Positions 34,127 to 44,550 of a stretch of DNA of 64,000 nucleotides are shown here, piece after piece. The DNA is from Evernia prunastri. Lineage: Eukaryota > Ascomycota > Lecanoromycetes > Lecanorales > Parmeliaceae. The notes beneath the pieces were generated by a model. The model did not search any database. It had not been told where the DNA came from and worked only from the letters and a program-made list of their open reading frames with translations. A program made the translations under genes and the position numbers. The DNA lies in contig NKYR01000065.1 of NCBI GenBank assembly GCA_003184365.1, positions 153,149 to 217,148 on the forward strand, written 5' to 3'. Within the stretch, counting starts at the first letter, position 1. Every line of letters begins with the position of its first letter.

Positions 34127-34343
34127 GGTTGCAGGGTGTCATCATCTAGCGTCTAATCTCGAGGAGGGGTCACACGACTCCGAGGCGTACCAGTAATTCG
34201 TGCCGCCGCTGACACATACATATTGTTCGCTGAAGACACGCTTGCTTGACGTCAATATTCGAAGAGTTTGACATAAAGCAGTTGAAAATCGATAAGCATC
34301 CTTCTCACATCTTGATAGCTTCTGGAGTCCGACCAGTGCCACC

Positions 34344-36042
34344 ATGGGCGGGAAAGAGAGCCTCGATCCTGTCAGCTTTTTGAAAACATTGACGACGGCT
34401 GCAGGTTGGATACTCACTGTGGTAAGCGCAGCGGAGCTTCCTGCCTTGCCTGGATATGCTTAACAGCTGCAGTCGATCGCTGTCACCGTTGCTCGAGTGG
34501 TACTGTCGGCCGTCTACAATGTCTACTTCCATCCACTTCGCAAATTCCCAGGGCCTATATTCGCAGCAGCTACACCTTTGCCCTTCGCATGGCGCATTCT
34601 AAATGGCCGCATGGTACATTGGACTACGAAGCTGCATGCTGAGTACGGTGTGGTTGTTCGTCTGCATCCGGATGAGCTGTCTTTTATCGGGTCTTCGGCC
34701 TGGCGAGATATTTACGCTGCCCGTCCACAGCTGCCTAAGCCCACGTTCGGACAGCTAGAGTCACCAAATCGCGTTCCTCCAATTGTGACGATTCCAGATG
34801 CTGAATCCCATGGCCGGCAAAGGAGGATAATAAGCCATGCTTTCTCTGACCGGGCGCTGCTGAGCCAAGAGTATATCGTGCAGAATTACAGTGACCTTCT
34901 AATTGATCGACTACGACATCAGCCTAATCTCCAGGATGGGAGTCTTGATATCTGGTCTTGGTACAACTTTACCACATTTGACATCCTCGGCGATTTATGT
35001 TTTGGGGAGTCCTTCCACAGTCTTGAGAATGCGGAAAACCATCCCTGGGTCACCTCCATATTCATAGGACTCAAGTTTGCCCAGCTGTCCACTGTGTTTC
35101 ACCACTTCCCACCTATGAATACCCTCTTTCAATGGTGTCTGCCCCGCTTCGTACGTGAAGAAGCTCAGAGGAGTTTTACGTTTACCCAGCAACGGGTGGA
35201 CAAACGCATCGCTTCAAAGTCCGATAGGCCGGATTTCATGAATTATATCCTTCGAAATAATCACTCTGGAGGTATGAGCAGAGACGAAATCGATTCAACT
35301 ACCAATCTGCTTGTGCTTGCAGGTAGCGAGACAACAGCTGCTACTCTTGCTTCAACGACCTACTACGCTCTAAAGAACCCTCATGTTATGGAAAGACTCA
35401 TGCAAGAGATCAGACAAAAATTCAAAAGCCAAGGGGATATCACCTTCGCAGCAGTCTCTAATCTTCCCTACGTACAGGCTGCCATTCAAGAGGCGCTCCG
35501 CATGTCCCCTACAAACCCAATATCATTACCTCGGCAAGTGGACAGGCCTGAGGTCAAAATCTGCGGCATGAATGTCCCAGAAGGGGTAGGAACCTATTTC
35601 CTCGAGCGTTCTAAAGCAAGTTCCTAATCATGAACCCAGATACGAGTGGGAGTCTCACCAAAGACAGCCCTCAGATCTCCATCCAACTTTGTCGACCCAG
35701 AGACGTATATTCCAGAGCGATGGCTTGATGATGCAAATCCTCGATTCACCCAAGATGATAAAGCTATGTTTGAGCCTTTCTTGATTGGGCCTCGAAATTG
35801 CATTGGGAAGACGTGGGTTGGCATCCCCGTTGTGTGATAATCCGGAGGCTGACCACTTTTATCACCTCGATCACAGGCTTGCTTGGGTGGAGATGAAAAT
35901 AATACTCGCCAAACTCCTTTGGAACTTTGATCTGGAATTATCTGAGAAGATGGAGGGAGGAGATTGGACTGATCAGAAAGTATACTTGATGAACGAGAAA
36001 GCGCCGATGTATGTCAAGATGAGTTCAAGGGTGGTGGGTTAG
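34344..36042 (+). CDS. Cytochrome P450 monooxygenase
   Basis: Membrane-anchored, haem-thiolate monooxygenase of the fungal microsomal type; the substrate is unknown. Four exons: 34344-34421, 34473-35585, 35640-35812 and 35877-36042; introns of 51, 54 and 64 nt, all GT..AG. The protein has 509 aa. An N-terminal hydrophobic anchor (AAGWILTVSIAVTVARVVLS) is followed by the FHPLRKFPGP hinge. The I-helix is LLVLAGSETTAATL (A-G-x-E-T-T). The K-helix ExxR is EALR. The PERF-type motif is PERWLDD, and the haem-binding loop is FLIGPRNCIGKT with the ligand Cys. All key residues are present. I see no biosynthetic-cluster partner next to it (neighbours are CTF8 and UTP7), so it is probably a stand-alone oxidase. 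Confidence 0.92.
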
Positions 36043-36647
36043 GTCCAGGGAGGCGACAAAGTACTTCGTCACGCTCCACGATTGTTATATGATTTCTATT
36101 TGACTCCACGATAATTCTTACTTAATGTCACAAGTTGTTCTTGGATGATACGGCTGGACCTTGAGTTGACGCAGAGGGCAGGGGCGGCAGGGGCAATGGC
36201 ATCTAACGGCATCTTCTTTGCATTTCTTATCTAAGATTGCTTAGGTGAAATATCTCTTTCACATGAATTATTTCATAGATATCACAAACGGTCCAGTCAA
36301 TTTTAGATTCTTTTTGTTTTCTTCCGTTGCTTCCTGATTGAGCAACGACAGTTTGGAACCCAAGTGTTTTGGACTCAGCTTACCAAATATACTCAAAAGT
36401 TCACATGATTTAGAGCGAGCACTGCAAGACTAGACTTTCCGTAGATAGTCCTAATCTGCAGTCGCAAACTCGGATCCTCTCCGACAAACTGGGTTAGGCC
36501 CGACTCAGACCCTAAGTTAATGTCAAGCCCTTAACACCGGAAGCTCTTATTTCCCGTCTCTTGGCATCACCACAATCTAATTTTTGCTCTACAATCCGTC
36601 TTCCCAACAATCACCCAAGTATGTAGGGTCATAACAACCCTCTTTCT
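36043..36647. other. Intergenic, P450 to UTP7
   Basis: About 600 bases with no gene. The last 40 bases contain an ATGTAG start-stop codon pair (36621-36626) shortly before the UTP7 start; it could be a minimal upstream ORF if it lies in the leader. The rest shows AT-rich 3' UTR and promoter-like sequence. Confidence 0.4.
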
Positions 36648-38423
36648 ATGAGTATGGAGTCAGAAATCGAGATTGTCGTCGACAGAACACAGAAAGTTCA
36701 CAAAACACCCTCAGCAGCACAACGAAAACCCCTCGACCCCGACGCCGAAGCCCTTAAGAAAAGAGAAATATCCGCCCATCGAACCTACGGCCGTGGCCGG
36801 AAAATTGCTCCCAAATCCGTCAAAGACAAGAAACTCCGCTCCAACCTCCGGTCTCTCGAATCCAAATACAAAGATGCCACCCTCAAAGCGCAAGACGCAG
36901 AGATCCTTCTCGAGCACGAGTCGGGTTTTCTGGAGCCCGAGAATGGACTGGAGAGTACGTATAAGGTCAGACAGGATGAGGTGAAGGAGAGCGTGGCGGT
37001 CGAGACAGCGAAGAGGGGGTTTGAGCTGAAGCTGGAGGGGCTGGGACCGTATGTGTGTGACTACACTCGTAATGGGAGGGGCCTTTTACTGGCAGGGAGG
37101 AAGGGGCATGTGGCTACGATGGATTGGAGAGATGGGACATTAGGTTGTGAGCTGCAGTTAGGGGAAACGATCAGAGCAGTATGCTTTTCGATCATCTGTC
37201 ATTTCTCGGAATTGTATGGGAAAAGCTGACGGTGTGGTAGGCGAAATGGCTGCATAATGATCAATTGTGGGTGGTCCACCGCTCATATGAGTTTCGGTGC
37301 TAATGTTTCCAGTTTTGCTGTTGCTCAGAAGAAGTACACATACATTTACGATCACGCTGGAGTGGAAATTCACTGCCTGAGGAAGCACATCGAGGTCACG
37401 CACATGGAGTTCCTTCCTCACCATTTCTTGCTGGCTACGGTGGGGAACGCGGGTTACCTTAAGTACACGGACACTTCCACCGGCTCTATGGTGATAGAGA
37501 TGCCGACTAAATCAGGCTCACCCACTGCTCTAGCTCAATCGCCTTACAACGCGATCCTCCACCTCGGAAATCAGCAAGGTACTGTGGGCCTATGGAGCCC
37601 AAATTCAACCGAACCTCTAGTGAAGCTTCAGGCACATCGTGGGCCGGTCAGAGCGATTTCGATTGATCGAGAGGGAAGATACATGTGCACGGCTGGACAG
37701 GATCTCAAGATGGGGGTCTGGGATCTGCGAATGTATCGTGAGGTCAACAACTATTTTCTGCGGCAGCCCGGATCCACCGTTGCGATAAGTGACAGGAATC
37801 TTGTTGGAGTAGGATGGGGAACACAGGTCTCAGTATGGAAAGGACTTTTTGACAAGCACCGAGATGACCAGGAAAAGGTGAAATCACCATATATGGGATA
37901 CGGAGGTGAGGGAAGAAGGATGGAAACGCTACGATGGTGCCCCTTTGAGGATGTGCTTGGAATATCCCACGATCGAGGCTTCTCTAGCATCATAGTACCT
38001 GGCGCTGGTGAACCTAACTTCGATGCTCTTGAAATCAATCCTTACGAAACTACAAAACAACGACAAGAAGCTGAGGTGAAGGCTCTACTAAATAAGTTAC
38101 AACCAGAGATGATTTCTCTAAATCCAGATTACGTTGGGAACCTTGACCTGGCTTCTGCGGCCGAACGAAAAAAAGAGGCAGATCTGGACAGAAAGCCCGA
38201 GGATCCACTTCAAATCGCGAAGGAAAAGAATAGGGGACGAGGAAAGAATAGCAGCCTACGGAAATTCATGAGGAAGAAGGGGAAAAAGAATATCATCGAC
38301 GAGCAGAGAGTGAGAATCGAGGAGCTAAAGGCTGAACGGCAGAAGAAGGCCAAGATGAAGTCGAAGCAGCATGAGATGGAGCTGGGACCTGCACTAGCGA
38401 GATTCGCTAAGAAAGGACCTTGA
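36648..38423 (+). CDS. UTP7: U3 snoRNP / SSU processome protein Utp7 (WDR46/BING4)
   Basis: WD-repeat component of the small-subunit processome, needed for early 18S rRNA processing in the nucleolus. Three exons: 36648-37178, 37241-37266 and 37313-38423. The middle exon has only 26 nt and encodes the AKWLHNDQ segment. Introns are 62 and 46 nt. The protein has 555 aa, normal for Utp7. Diagnostic blocks: FELKLEGLGPYVCDYTRNGR, GRKGHVATMDW, FFAVAQKKYTYIYDHAGVEI, HCLRKHIEVTHMEFLP, HRGPVRAISIDREGRYMCTA, the BING4CT region (EVKALLNKLQPEMISLNPDY), and a basic C-terminus (RKFMRKKGKKNIID). Without the micro-exon the LHNDQFFAVAQKKY core is lost, which supports the model. A second Met lies two codons after the start. 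Confidence 0.93.
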
Positions 38424-38940
38424 GGTCACTTCGGCACATGATAATCGTCTATTCAATACACATCGATTAATGCGGCAGTCCACCCGGCTGCCGCTATGAC
38501 TACTGTCGGAAATCAAGGGGCAAAGGCAGCTTCACTGTGCCAGCGCAAAGGGTATAAAGCCCCGAAGTGTAACGCCGAGAGCCAGCGCTGCCGCTTTGTG
38601 GAGAGGAATGAAGAAGAGTTTGAGGATGGTGAAGAGGTCGAGGAGGTCATTGTGGGAAGGAACTTAGATAGAGATAGCAGTCAGGCTACATGAACGCAAA
38701 GTCATGGCATAAATAAACCATTTTGTTTTGGGGCTCTCACAGTAGACCATGTGTTTGCATACGTGAAAAGAGACTAGGTCAAGCATGCTCTAAAGACACT
38801 AGTCCTCGCTTGCAGACTAAGGTACCTACTACGAGTCTCTTTCTCCTGGTATCGTAGTACATGCTCATGCCACGGGATACAAAATTAAGCAGTGACATTG
38901 AGACCTTGGAAAACGGCTGAGGATCAGCACCACTAGCATC
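38424..38940. other. Intergenic with a weak 65-codon frame
   Basis: About 515 bases between UTP7 and APS3. An ATG at 38496 opens 65 codons (to 38693) with a few Cys residues and an acidic end (EEEFEDGEEVEEV). It might be a small protein but has no known family, and it lies where the UTP7 3' UTR is expected. Confidence 0.25.
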
Positions 38941-39683
38941 ATGATAAATGCTGTCCTCGTCTTCAACAACTCGGGCCAGCCGCGCCTTACAAAGTTCTAT
39001 ACCCAGCTTGTACGTCTACGACTAGCTCCCGGAGACTTTCTCTGAACTGGAGCTATACATTCAAGCTATCCATTGAAGCTGCTGACAGCCCATCTAGGAC
39101 ACCAGCGTACAGCAGCGCCTGATCTCTGAGATCTTCACCCTCGTAGCAAATCGCCCCTCCTCAGCCTGCAACTTTCTCCCGTGCGTCTCTATCCCACAAC
39201 CCATGTTTCAAGCGTCCCAATCAATGCCAGGACCATCGCTGATCCCTCCACGCGTCTAGGCTCCCACCGCTGCTCGCCACGACCCCCTCCGCCGCCGCGA
39301 CCCCGACCCAACCCCACAACGACACCCCCTCCCTCGTCACCTACCGCCACTACGCAACGCTCTACTTCATCCTCATCTCCACCTCGACGGAGTCCCCCCT
39401 CGCCCTGCTCGACCTGATCCAAGTCTTCGTCGAGGCCCTCGACCGCCTGTTCGAAAACGTGTGCGAGCTGGACCTCATCTTCAACTTCGAGACGCTGCAT
39501 GCGACGCTCGGGGAGATGATCGTTGGAGGCGTGGTGGTGGAGACGGGGCTGGATAAGGTGGTGAAGGGCGTCAGGGAGCAGGGGAAGGTGACGAAGAGGA
39601 GGGAGGTCGGGATGGGTGCGGCGGATGGGTTGGGGGTTGTGGGGGGGTTGGGGATGGGGAGGGGGTGGCGGGCGTTGGGGTAG
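38941..39683 (+). CDS. APS3: AP-3 adaptor complex sigma subunit
   Basis: Small (sigma) chain of the AP-3 clathrin-adaptor-like complex, which sorts cargo from Golgi/endosomes to the vacuole. Three exons: 38941-39009, 39098-39180 and 39260-39683; introns of 88 and 79 nt. The protein has 191 aa. It starts MINAVLVFNNSGQPRLTKFY and continues QQRLISEIFTLVANRPSSACNFL, YRHYATLYFILISTSTESPL, LLDLIQVFVEALDRLFENVC, ELDLIFNFETLHATLGEMIVGG, VVVETG: the full longin-type sigma fold. A Pro/Thr-rich loop sits between the second and third blocks. The C-terminal tail is encoded by a very G-rich tract (VVGGLGMGRGWRALG). AP-3 sigma is favoured over AP-1/2 by the MINAVLVFN start and FETLHATLGEMI. Confidence 0.93.
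39632..39672 (+). other. G-rich tract with G-quadruplex pattern
   Basis: Runs of G7, G4, G4 and G5 separated by one or two bases lie inside the last exon of the AP-3 sigma gene, on its coding strand. The pattern fits a G-quadruplex-forming sequence. Whether it forms is not shown by sequence alone. Confidence 0.5.
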
Positions 39684-40221
39684 AGTGGGATATGGCGTCG
39701 AAGGGGACTATACCTGGGGAGTGGGCGTGCATTGTCAGTATAGTGACTCCTGGTGCCAGGGAATGATTGCTTTCGTATCGTGCGTTCGGGAAATCATCTT
39801 CTCACACATGCTATGGGGAAGGTGGAAATGAAAGAGACTGGCATGAAATGAGCATTCGGAGGCTGGAGGTAGAGGAGCAGCAAGAAAAATGACAAATTTA
39901 AAACAGTACTCGGAAGATATTTAATGATCTAAAACCCTCGCTCAAAAGCAGTCCCTTAGTATCAGGATACTACCGAGCCTCCTTGACAGGCCCAGCCCGA
40001 CTTCCTCTTCCTCTTTTGAGCGCTGAAAGCCATCAAATTCTCCAATCTCCGCTTCACAGTCCCTACAAGCCATCCCCTCCATGCAGCGTCTCGCATGTCG
40101 CTGGCAGCTCCGTGCCTTGCGGAGGATACTGCTGTAGCAGGGAGGCGACGGCCTCTCAAGGCTCGCGGAAAGCGCACCATATGTTGCAGAGCATCAGCCT
40201 TCCCTTCCCTGATCCTCTTCC
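39684..40221. other. 3' intergenic region between APS3 and DPH3
   Basis: About 540 bases between two convergent stop codons. A frame on the minus strand (40225-39962) is open but begins with TTG and overlaps the end of DPH3 in another frame. I treat the region as 3' UTRs. Confidence 0.4.
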
Positions 40222-40528
40222 TCAAGCCGCAACCTCCACTGGCGCCGCCGTCGTTGCACCATCGCCGTCCCCTTTGGGCAGGTTATCCTAATCGACCTGT
40301 CAGTCTCGCGAAAGTCCACGAAAAGGAAAGGCCAGAGATGCTACTTACCGCTTCGAATATGACCTTGATCATCAGACTGCAGCTGGGGCACACTGCGACT
40401 TCTTCGCCGTCGCGGAGGTCGGCGAGTGAGATTTCGAACTGGTCGCCACATGGGCATGGGTAGGTGTAGAGGGTTGTGGACTCGTGGTAGGTCATGTCTT
40501 CAATCTCGATCTCATCGTAGAACGACAT
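40222..40528 (-). CDS. DPH3: Diphthamide biosynthesis protein 3 (CSL zinc finger)
   Basis: Small iron/zinc protein that donates electrons to the Dph1-Dph2 step of diphthamide synthesis on eEF2, and also serves Elongator-dependent tRNA wobble modification (Kti11). Two exons: 40528-40349 and 40287-40222; 61-nt intron GTAAGT..GATTAG. The protein has 81 aa. It starts MSFYDEIEIEDM, then YPCPCGDQFEISLADL and CPSCSLMIKVIF: four Cys in the CxC...CxxC metal site and the CSL signature are intact. The 3' exon encodes the usual acidic tail (DNLPKGDGDG..). It shares a 277-bp divergent promoter with TSR1. Confidence 0.95.
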
Positions 40529-40805
40529 CTTGCCGGTTGATGACCCGAAGACGTGGTGGTGGAACTTGTAGTATTATTGGCATGACTAGAATTAGTCTGA
40601 GGATGTTGCGAAAAGTGACGGACATAAGGTTAGTGCCAAAATTATCTCCGCATAAAATCACGGAAATATTGAAATCGGAGTCCAATCTTTTCGGAAAGGC
40701 TTTGACTGATTGATCTCGAATGCAGAAAAACGCAATTGCCAAAATTCCACGAATCTGGCTTCTATCCCATTCCGATTCAAGGCCGGCAGCGGCGGCGCCG
40801 GCGGT
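40529..40805. promoter_or_regulatory. Divergent promoter DPH3/TSR1
   Basis: These 277 bases separate two start codons on opposite strands, so both promoters and 5' UTRs must fit here. The TSR1 frame is open upstream to 40710 but has no ATG before 40806. No specific element is recognised. Confidence 0.55.
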
Positions 40806-43256
40806 ATGGCGCCAGTAACAGAGCACCACCATCGCAACACCACCAAGGTTTCCCATAAGCCTTTCAAGTCAAGGCATGCCACTAAGAGTTTCATTCGCGA
40901 CTTAGCCAAAGGAAAGATCGAGGGCACGGAATCGAAACCAAATCGGAAGACACCGCACCAGCAAGTCATGTCGAAATTTAACAGGAAGAACCAAGCCCGC
41001 CAAATACGACAAATGAAGCACCAGCAGAACATCAAGTGCTCGAGCATTTTTGCCGGGCAGAATGGGGCACCAAGGGTCATTGCAGTAGTACCGTTGTGTG
41101 AAGATGTCGACGCTGTGCTTGCAATACATAGATTAAATCAAGCGGTGGATGCGGAGTCACTCTGGCCGCTAGAGGGGCATATGAGAGTCAGGGTGGACCG
41201 GTTTAAACAGAATCTGGTATACTTGCCTGTTGAGCGAGACCTTATGACTGCACTCGACGCATGCCGGTTGGCAGATTTTGTAATTTTTCTTCTATCACCT
41301 ACAGAAGAGCCTGCCGAGGAAGGAGAGCTCCTGCTGAAAACAATTGAAGGACAAGGCGTGTCAAATGTGCTTACGATGGTGCAATACCTTGATAATATTG
41401 AACCAGCAAAAAGGCGGCCGCAGGTTGTATCCTCGTTGAAGTCTTACATCAACCATTTCTTCCCAAACCAGGAGAAGGTCTTGTCCCTGGATGCGGAAAG
41501 CGAGTGCTCTAACGCTATTCGCTCTTTGTGCACTACGACACCAAAAGGAGTCAATTGGCGAGAGCAGAGAAGTTGGATGCTGGTGGAGAATGTGCAATGG
41601 CCAAACAAGCAGGTTGAAGCTATTACTGAAGGTCAAGTAGTCGTTACGGGAGTAATACGTGGAAGAGGACTCAAAGCCAATAGGCTTGTACAAATAGGCG
41701 AATGGGGCCACTTCCAGATTGAGAAAATCACAGATGCAACACTCCCCATACAAAAGAAACGAAAAGGTGACGAAATGACGGTTGACGAGAAAAAGGATGA
41801 CGAGGTTCTTGAGACCCCTGACGCAGAACAGGAAGATCTCGCAGAGCTTGCTCCTCATGAGTCTATGATGGAAGATGTCGATGCTTTGTCGGTTTCAGAA
41901 ACGCCTTCTGAGAAGCGAGGAGTCCTTCTTGACGATCATCATTACTTTTCAGATGATGAGACACATTTACCTGATGCGCCTAAGCGTTTACCCAAGGGCA
42001 CTTCGTCTTACCAATCGGCTTGGTTCCTTGGTGACATGTCCGATTCTGACTCAGACTTTGAAGATGCAGTAGACGATGAGGGTGATCTTGTTATGGAAGC
42101 ACCAGCGCTACCTCAGGACGGGGTTGAAGGATTCGACAAAACCATACTGAAAGAGCCTACTGAAGCAACGCCATCCGAGTACCCTCAGTCAGAGATGTTC
42201 CTGGATCCGTCCCCAGATGACGAAGCTGCTCAATTGGCCGAGTACAGAGCCCAACGAAAGACCGAAGCCAACGAAGACCTGGAATTTCCAGATGAGATTG
42301 AGCTACATCCCAATGTGCTCGCTCGGGAACGGCTTGCACGATATAGAGGCTTGAAGAGCTTAAAGACCAGCCACTGGGAGACAAGCGAAGATCGAGCACA
42401 TGAGCCTGAGGATTGGAACAGATTACTTCAAGTGCCCGACTACAAGAGAGCGAAGAAGCAAGTAGACAACGACGCTCTCGTTGGCGGTGTACAGCCCGGC
42501 AAACGGGTTCATGTCCATTTGCGCAATGTCCCACTCTCTCTTCAGGAGACCTATAACCCTTCGCAGCCCCTGGCCCTTTATTCGCTGCTTCGCCATGAGC
42601 AAAAGCGAACAGTGGTCAACTACAGCATCACACTCAACTCCGACCATCCCAGCCCTCTCAGATCCAAAGCCGAATTGATTATGCAGTGCGGCTCTCGTCG
42701 GTTTTTCATCAATCCTTTGTTCTCCCATTCTGGCAATACCCCCAACAATGTCCACAAGTTCCTCCGCTACCTCCACCCAGGCCAGACCGCCATCGCATCC
42801 TTTATCGCGCCGATCACATGGGGTTCTGTTCCCGCTCTTTTCTTCCAACCGTCGGCCTCCGTGCCCGGCACGCCCCTTGCTTTAATCGCAACAGGAACTT
42901 CCCTTCCTGCTTCGACTTCGCGCGTCATTGCCAAGCGTGTCATCTTGACCGGCCACCCGTTCAAGATCCACAAGAAACTTGTCACCGTGCGCTACATGTT
43001 CTTCAACAAGGAAGACGTGCAGTGGTTCAAGGCTCTGCAACTGTGGACGAAGCGAGGGAGAAGTGGCTTTATGAAGGAGAGTCTCGGGACTCATGGGTAT
43101 TTCAAAGCTACTTTCGACGGTAAGATCAATCCTCAAGATGCGGTAGGTGTTAGTCTGTACAAGAGGGTATGGCCTAGAGAGGCCAGGCCCTGGACTGAGG
43201 TGGAGACGGGTACAGGTGGTGAGTCTCGAGAAGAGGATATGATTCCGGTAGGATAG
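40806..43256 (+). CDS. TSR1: Ribosome biogenesis protein Tsr1
   Basis: GTPase-like factor of late cytoplasmic pre-40S particles, required for 20S pre-rRNA maturation. One exon, 816 aa from the ATG at 40806 (MAPVTEHHHRNTTKVSHKPF), the typical Tsr1 start with a conserved basic N-terminus (KSRHATKSFIRDLAKGKIEG). Residues ~80-230 form the degenerate G domain (VIAVVPLCEDVDAVLAIH); no P-loop GxxxxGKS is present, as expected for Tsr1. An AARP2CN-like part follows (NVQWPNKQVEAITEGQVVVT, GVIRGRGLKANRLVQIGEWG), then an acidic middle and the C-terminal RIBIOP_C/DUF663 domain (CGSRRFFINPLFS, APITWGSVPALFF, FNKEDVQWFKALQLWTKRGR, HGYFKATFDGKI). The length fits. Confidence 0.95.
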   Translation: MAPVTEHHHRNTTKVSHKPFKSRHATKSFIRDLAKGKIEGTESKPNRKTPHQQVMSKFNRKNQARQIRQMKHQQNIKCSSIFAGQNGAPRVIAVVPLCEDVDAVLAIHRLNQAVDAESLWPLEGHMRVRVDRFKQNLVYLPVERDLMTALDACRLADFVIFLLSPTEEPAEEGELLLKTIEGQGVSNVLTMVQYLDNIEPAKRRPQVVSSLKSYINHFFPNQEKVLSLDAESECSNAIRSLCTTTPKGVNWREQRSWMLVENVQWPNKQVEAITEGQVVVTGVIRGRGLKANRLVQIGEWGHFQIEKITDATLPIQKKRKGDEMTVDEKKDDEVLETPDAEQEDLAELAPHESMMEDVDALSVSETPSEKRGVLLDDHHYFSDDETHLPDAPKRLPKGTSSYQSAWFLGDMSDSDSDFEDAVDDEGDLVMEAPALPQDGVEGFDKTILKEPTEATPSEYPQSEMFLDPSPDDEAAQLAEYRAQRKTEANEDLEFPDEIELHPNVLARERLARYRGLKSLKTSHWETSEDRAHEPEDWNRLLQVPDYKRAKKQVDNDALVGGVQPGKRVHVHLRNVPLSLQETYNPSQPLALYSLLRHEQKRTVVNYSITLNSDHPSPLRSKAELIMQCGSRRFFINPLFSHSGNTPNNVHKFLRYLHPGQTAIASFIAPITWGSVPALFFQPSASVPGTPLALIATGTSLPASTSRVIAKRVILTGHPFKIHKKLVTVRYMFFNKEDVQWFKALQLWTKRGRSGFMKESLGTHGYFKATFDGKINPQDAVGVSLYKRVWPREARPWTEVETGTGGESREEDMIPVG

Positions 43257-43734
43257 GACGGGGTTGGAGCGAAGGACCTGTCGGAGGGAGTAGCATTGAA
43301 ATACTAGCATATAAGGCCGCTGCTACAATTTCGCATGAGACAGCAACACAGATGCAAAGTATTGATGACAAGAAGCCATAGGCCTGCAGTGCAATATTAT
43401 CCAATACCCGATGTCAAGGTTGGTCCAGAGGTGCTCAGTGATCTTCAACTCAGCCTGGTTCTTGTACAACACAGGAGGGGCTGTTTGCTTCGCGTCGTCA
43501 CTCTTTAAATCACTTAAACTTCCCGTGACATCTTTCTCCCACTTTCTTCGTCACTTTCTGTATATCATAGATAAAAATTTCACCATCATTCACACCCTTG
43601 TTCAATTCCAACTGATCCTCAAACTTTCAATTACTAGAAGTTGTTCTCGTTCTTCACCTCCGTCGTCGCCACCAGCCCTCAACTCGTCACAGTGAAAACC
43701 AAGACGCCAGCGTCCACCTAGAAGATATCCGAAT
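43257..43734. other. Intergenic gap
   Basis: About 480 bases between TSR1 and the proline-rich gene. A 94-codon frame from 43411 lies in TC-rich leader-like sequence and looks like chance. The C-rich last ~60 bases probably form the 5' UTR of the next gene. Confidence 0.4.
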
Positions 43735-44550
43735 ATGCCTACCACCAACATTCCAGTATGCCTCACCTCACCTCACCCATTTTCAACCACCCAATCTCAC
43801 CACTAACTCCATCCCCAGAACCCGCAGCGCCCGTCCACAGTCACAATCGCAACAACGCCCACAACGGCACCCATCTCCCCCGGAAAACCACCACCACCAC
43901 CGAGCACGTCCCCGACGGCATTCTTGCGCTCACAGTCAGAAGTCCGCTTCGCCCTCGACTCCGATTTCGCCTCCTTTGAACCCGAGGCGGAAAAGCGCGT
44001 CCCGGCTCCTCCTCCTCCTCTCCCTCCTCCTCTTCCAACGGCCGCACAACATGCCAAGGCTTCGAACACGATCCTCTTCTCGCCTGGTCCCGACCACCAA
44101 GGCCATCGAGTGCCCACCGCTACCGCTCCACAGCACAGAAGGGTTGAAAACGTCCGCTTCGCATCCGACCCGACTGCCAAACCCATCCGCCTCGCTCGAC
44201 CTCAACCCCAACATCCTTCCACTGCCCAGCAGCCACGCACGCCCCAGGCCCGAGCGATCATCCCCATGAGGGGCGACTACGTCAACGCTTTCGATGCTTT
44301 CCCCTCCGCCGTGCATGACGGAGAAGGAGGAGGGAACGATGAGGACGAGCTCGGTCTCCACGACGACGTGTGGAAGGCGCTGGCGAGGTTTGCCTGGGCG
44401 TACGTGAAAGGGTTGGGCGGGCTGGTGATGGGCGTCATGGATGGGTTTACGAGGGGGCGCGCAGGTGGTGCTGTGGGCGAGGCGGGGTTCGTGGAGGGGT
44501 ATATGGCGCGGGGGGTTCATGCTTATCAGGATCTTGGGGGGAGGAGGTGA
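43735..44550 (+). CDS. Proline-rich unknown protein with Gly/Ala-rich C-terminal helix
   Basis: Not recognised. Two exons: 43735-43755 (MPTTNIP) and 43819-44550; the 63-nt intron GTATGC..CCCCAG has a CACTAAC branch site and is in phase 0. The protein has 250 aa. Residues 8-60 and 75-150 are Pro/Thr/Ser-rich (e.g. eight Pro in PAPPPPLPPPLP). Residues ~165-240 look folded: DDVWKALARFAWAYVKGLGG, LVMGVMDGFTRGRAGG, VGEAGFVEGYMARGVHAYQD. The second part could be a membrane-associated helix pair. The first exon is only seven codons. GGTGA-type repeats in the intron and just after the stop are inverted copies of each other. Confidence 0.6.

Noticed and set aside
34344..36042. Secondary-metabolite gene cluster around the P450
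   Set aside because: Neighbours are CTF8 and UTP7; no backbone synthase or transporter is present next to it.
40710..40805. Upstream extension of TSR1
   Set aside because: Begins at TTG; the family start MAPVTEHHHRN is at 40806.
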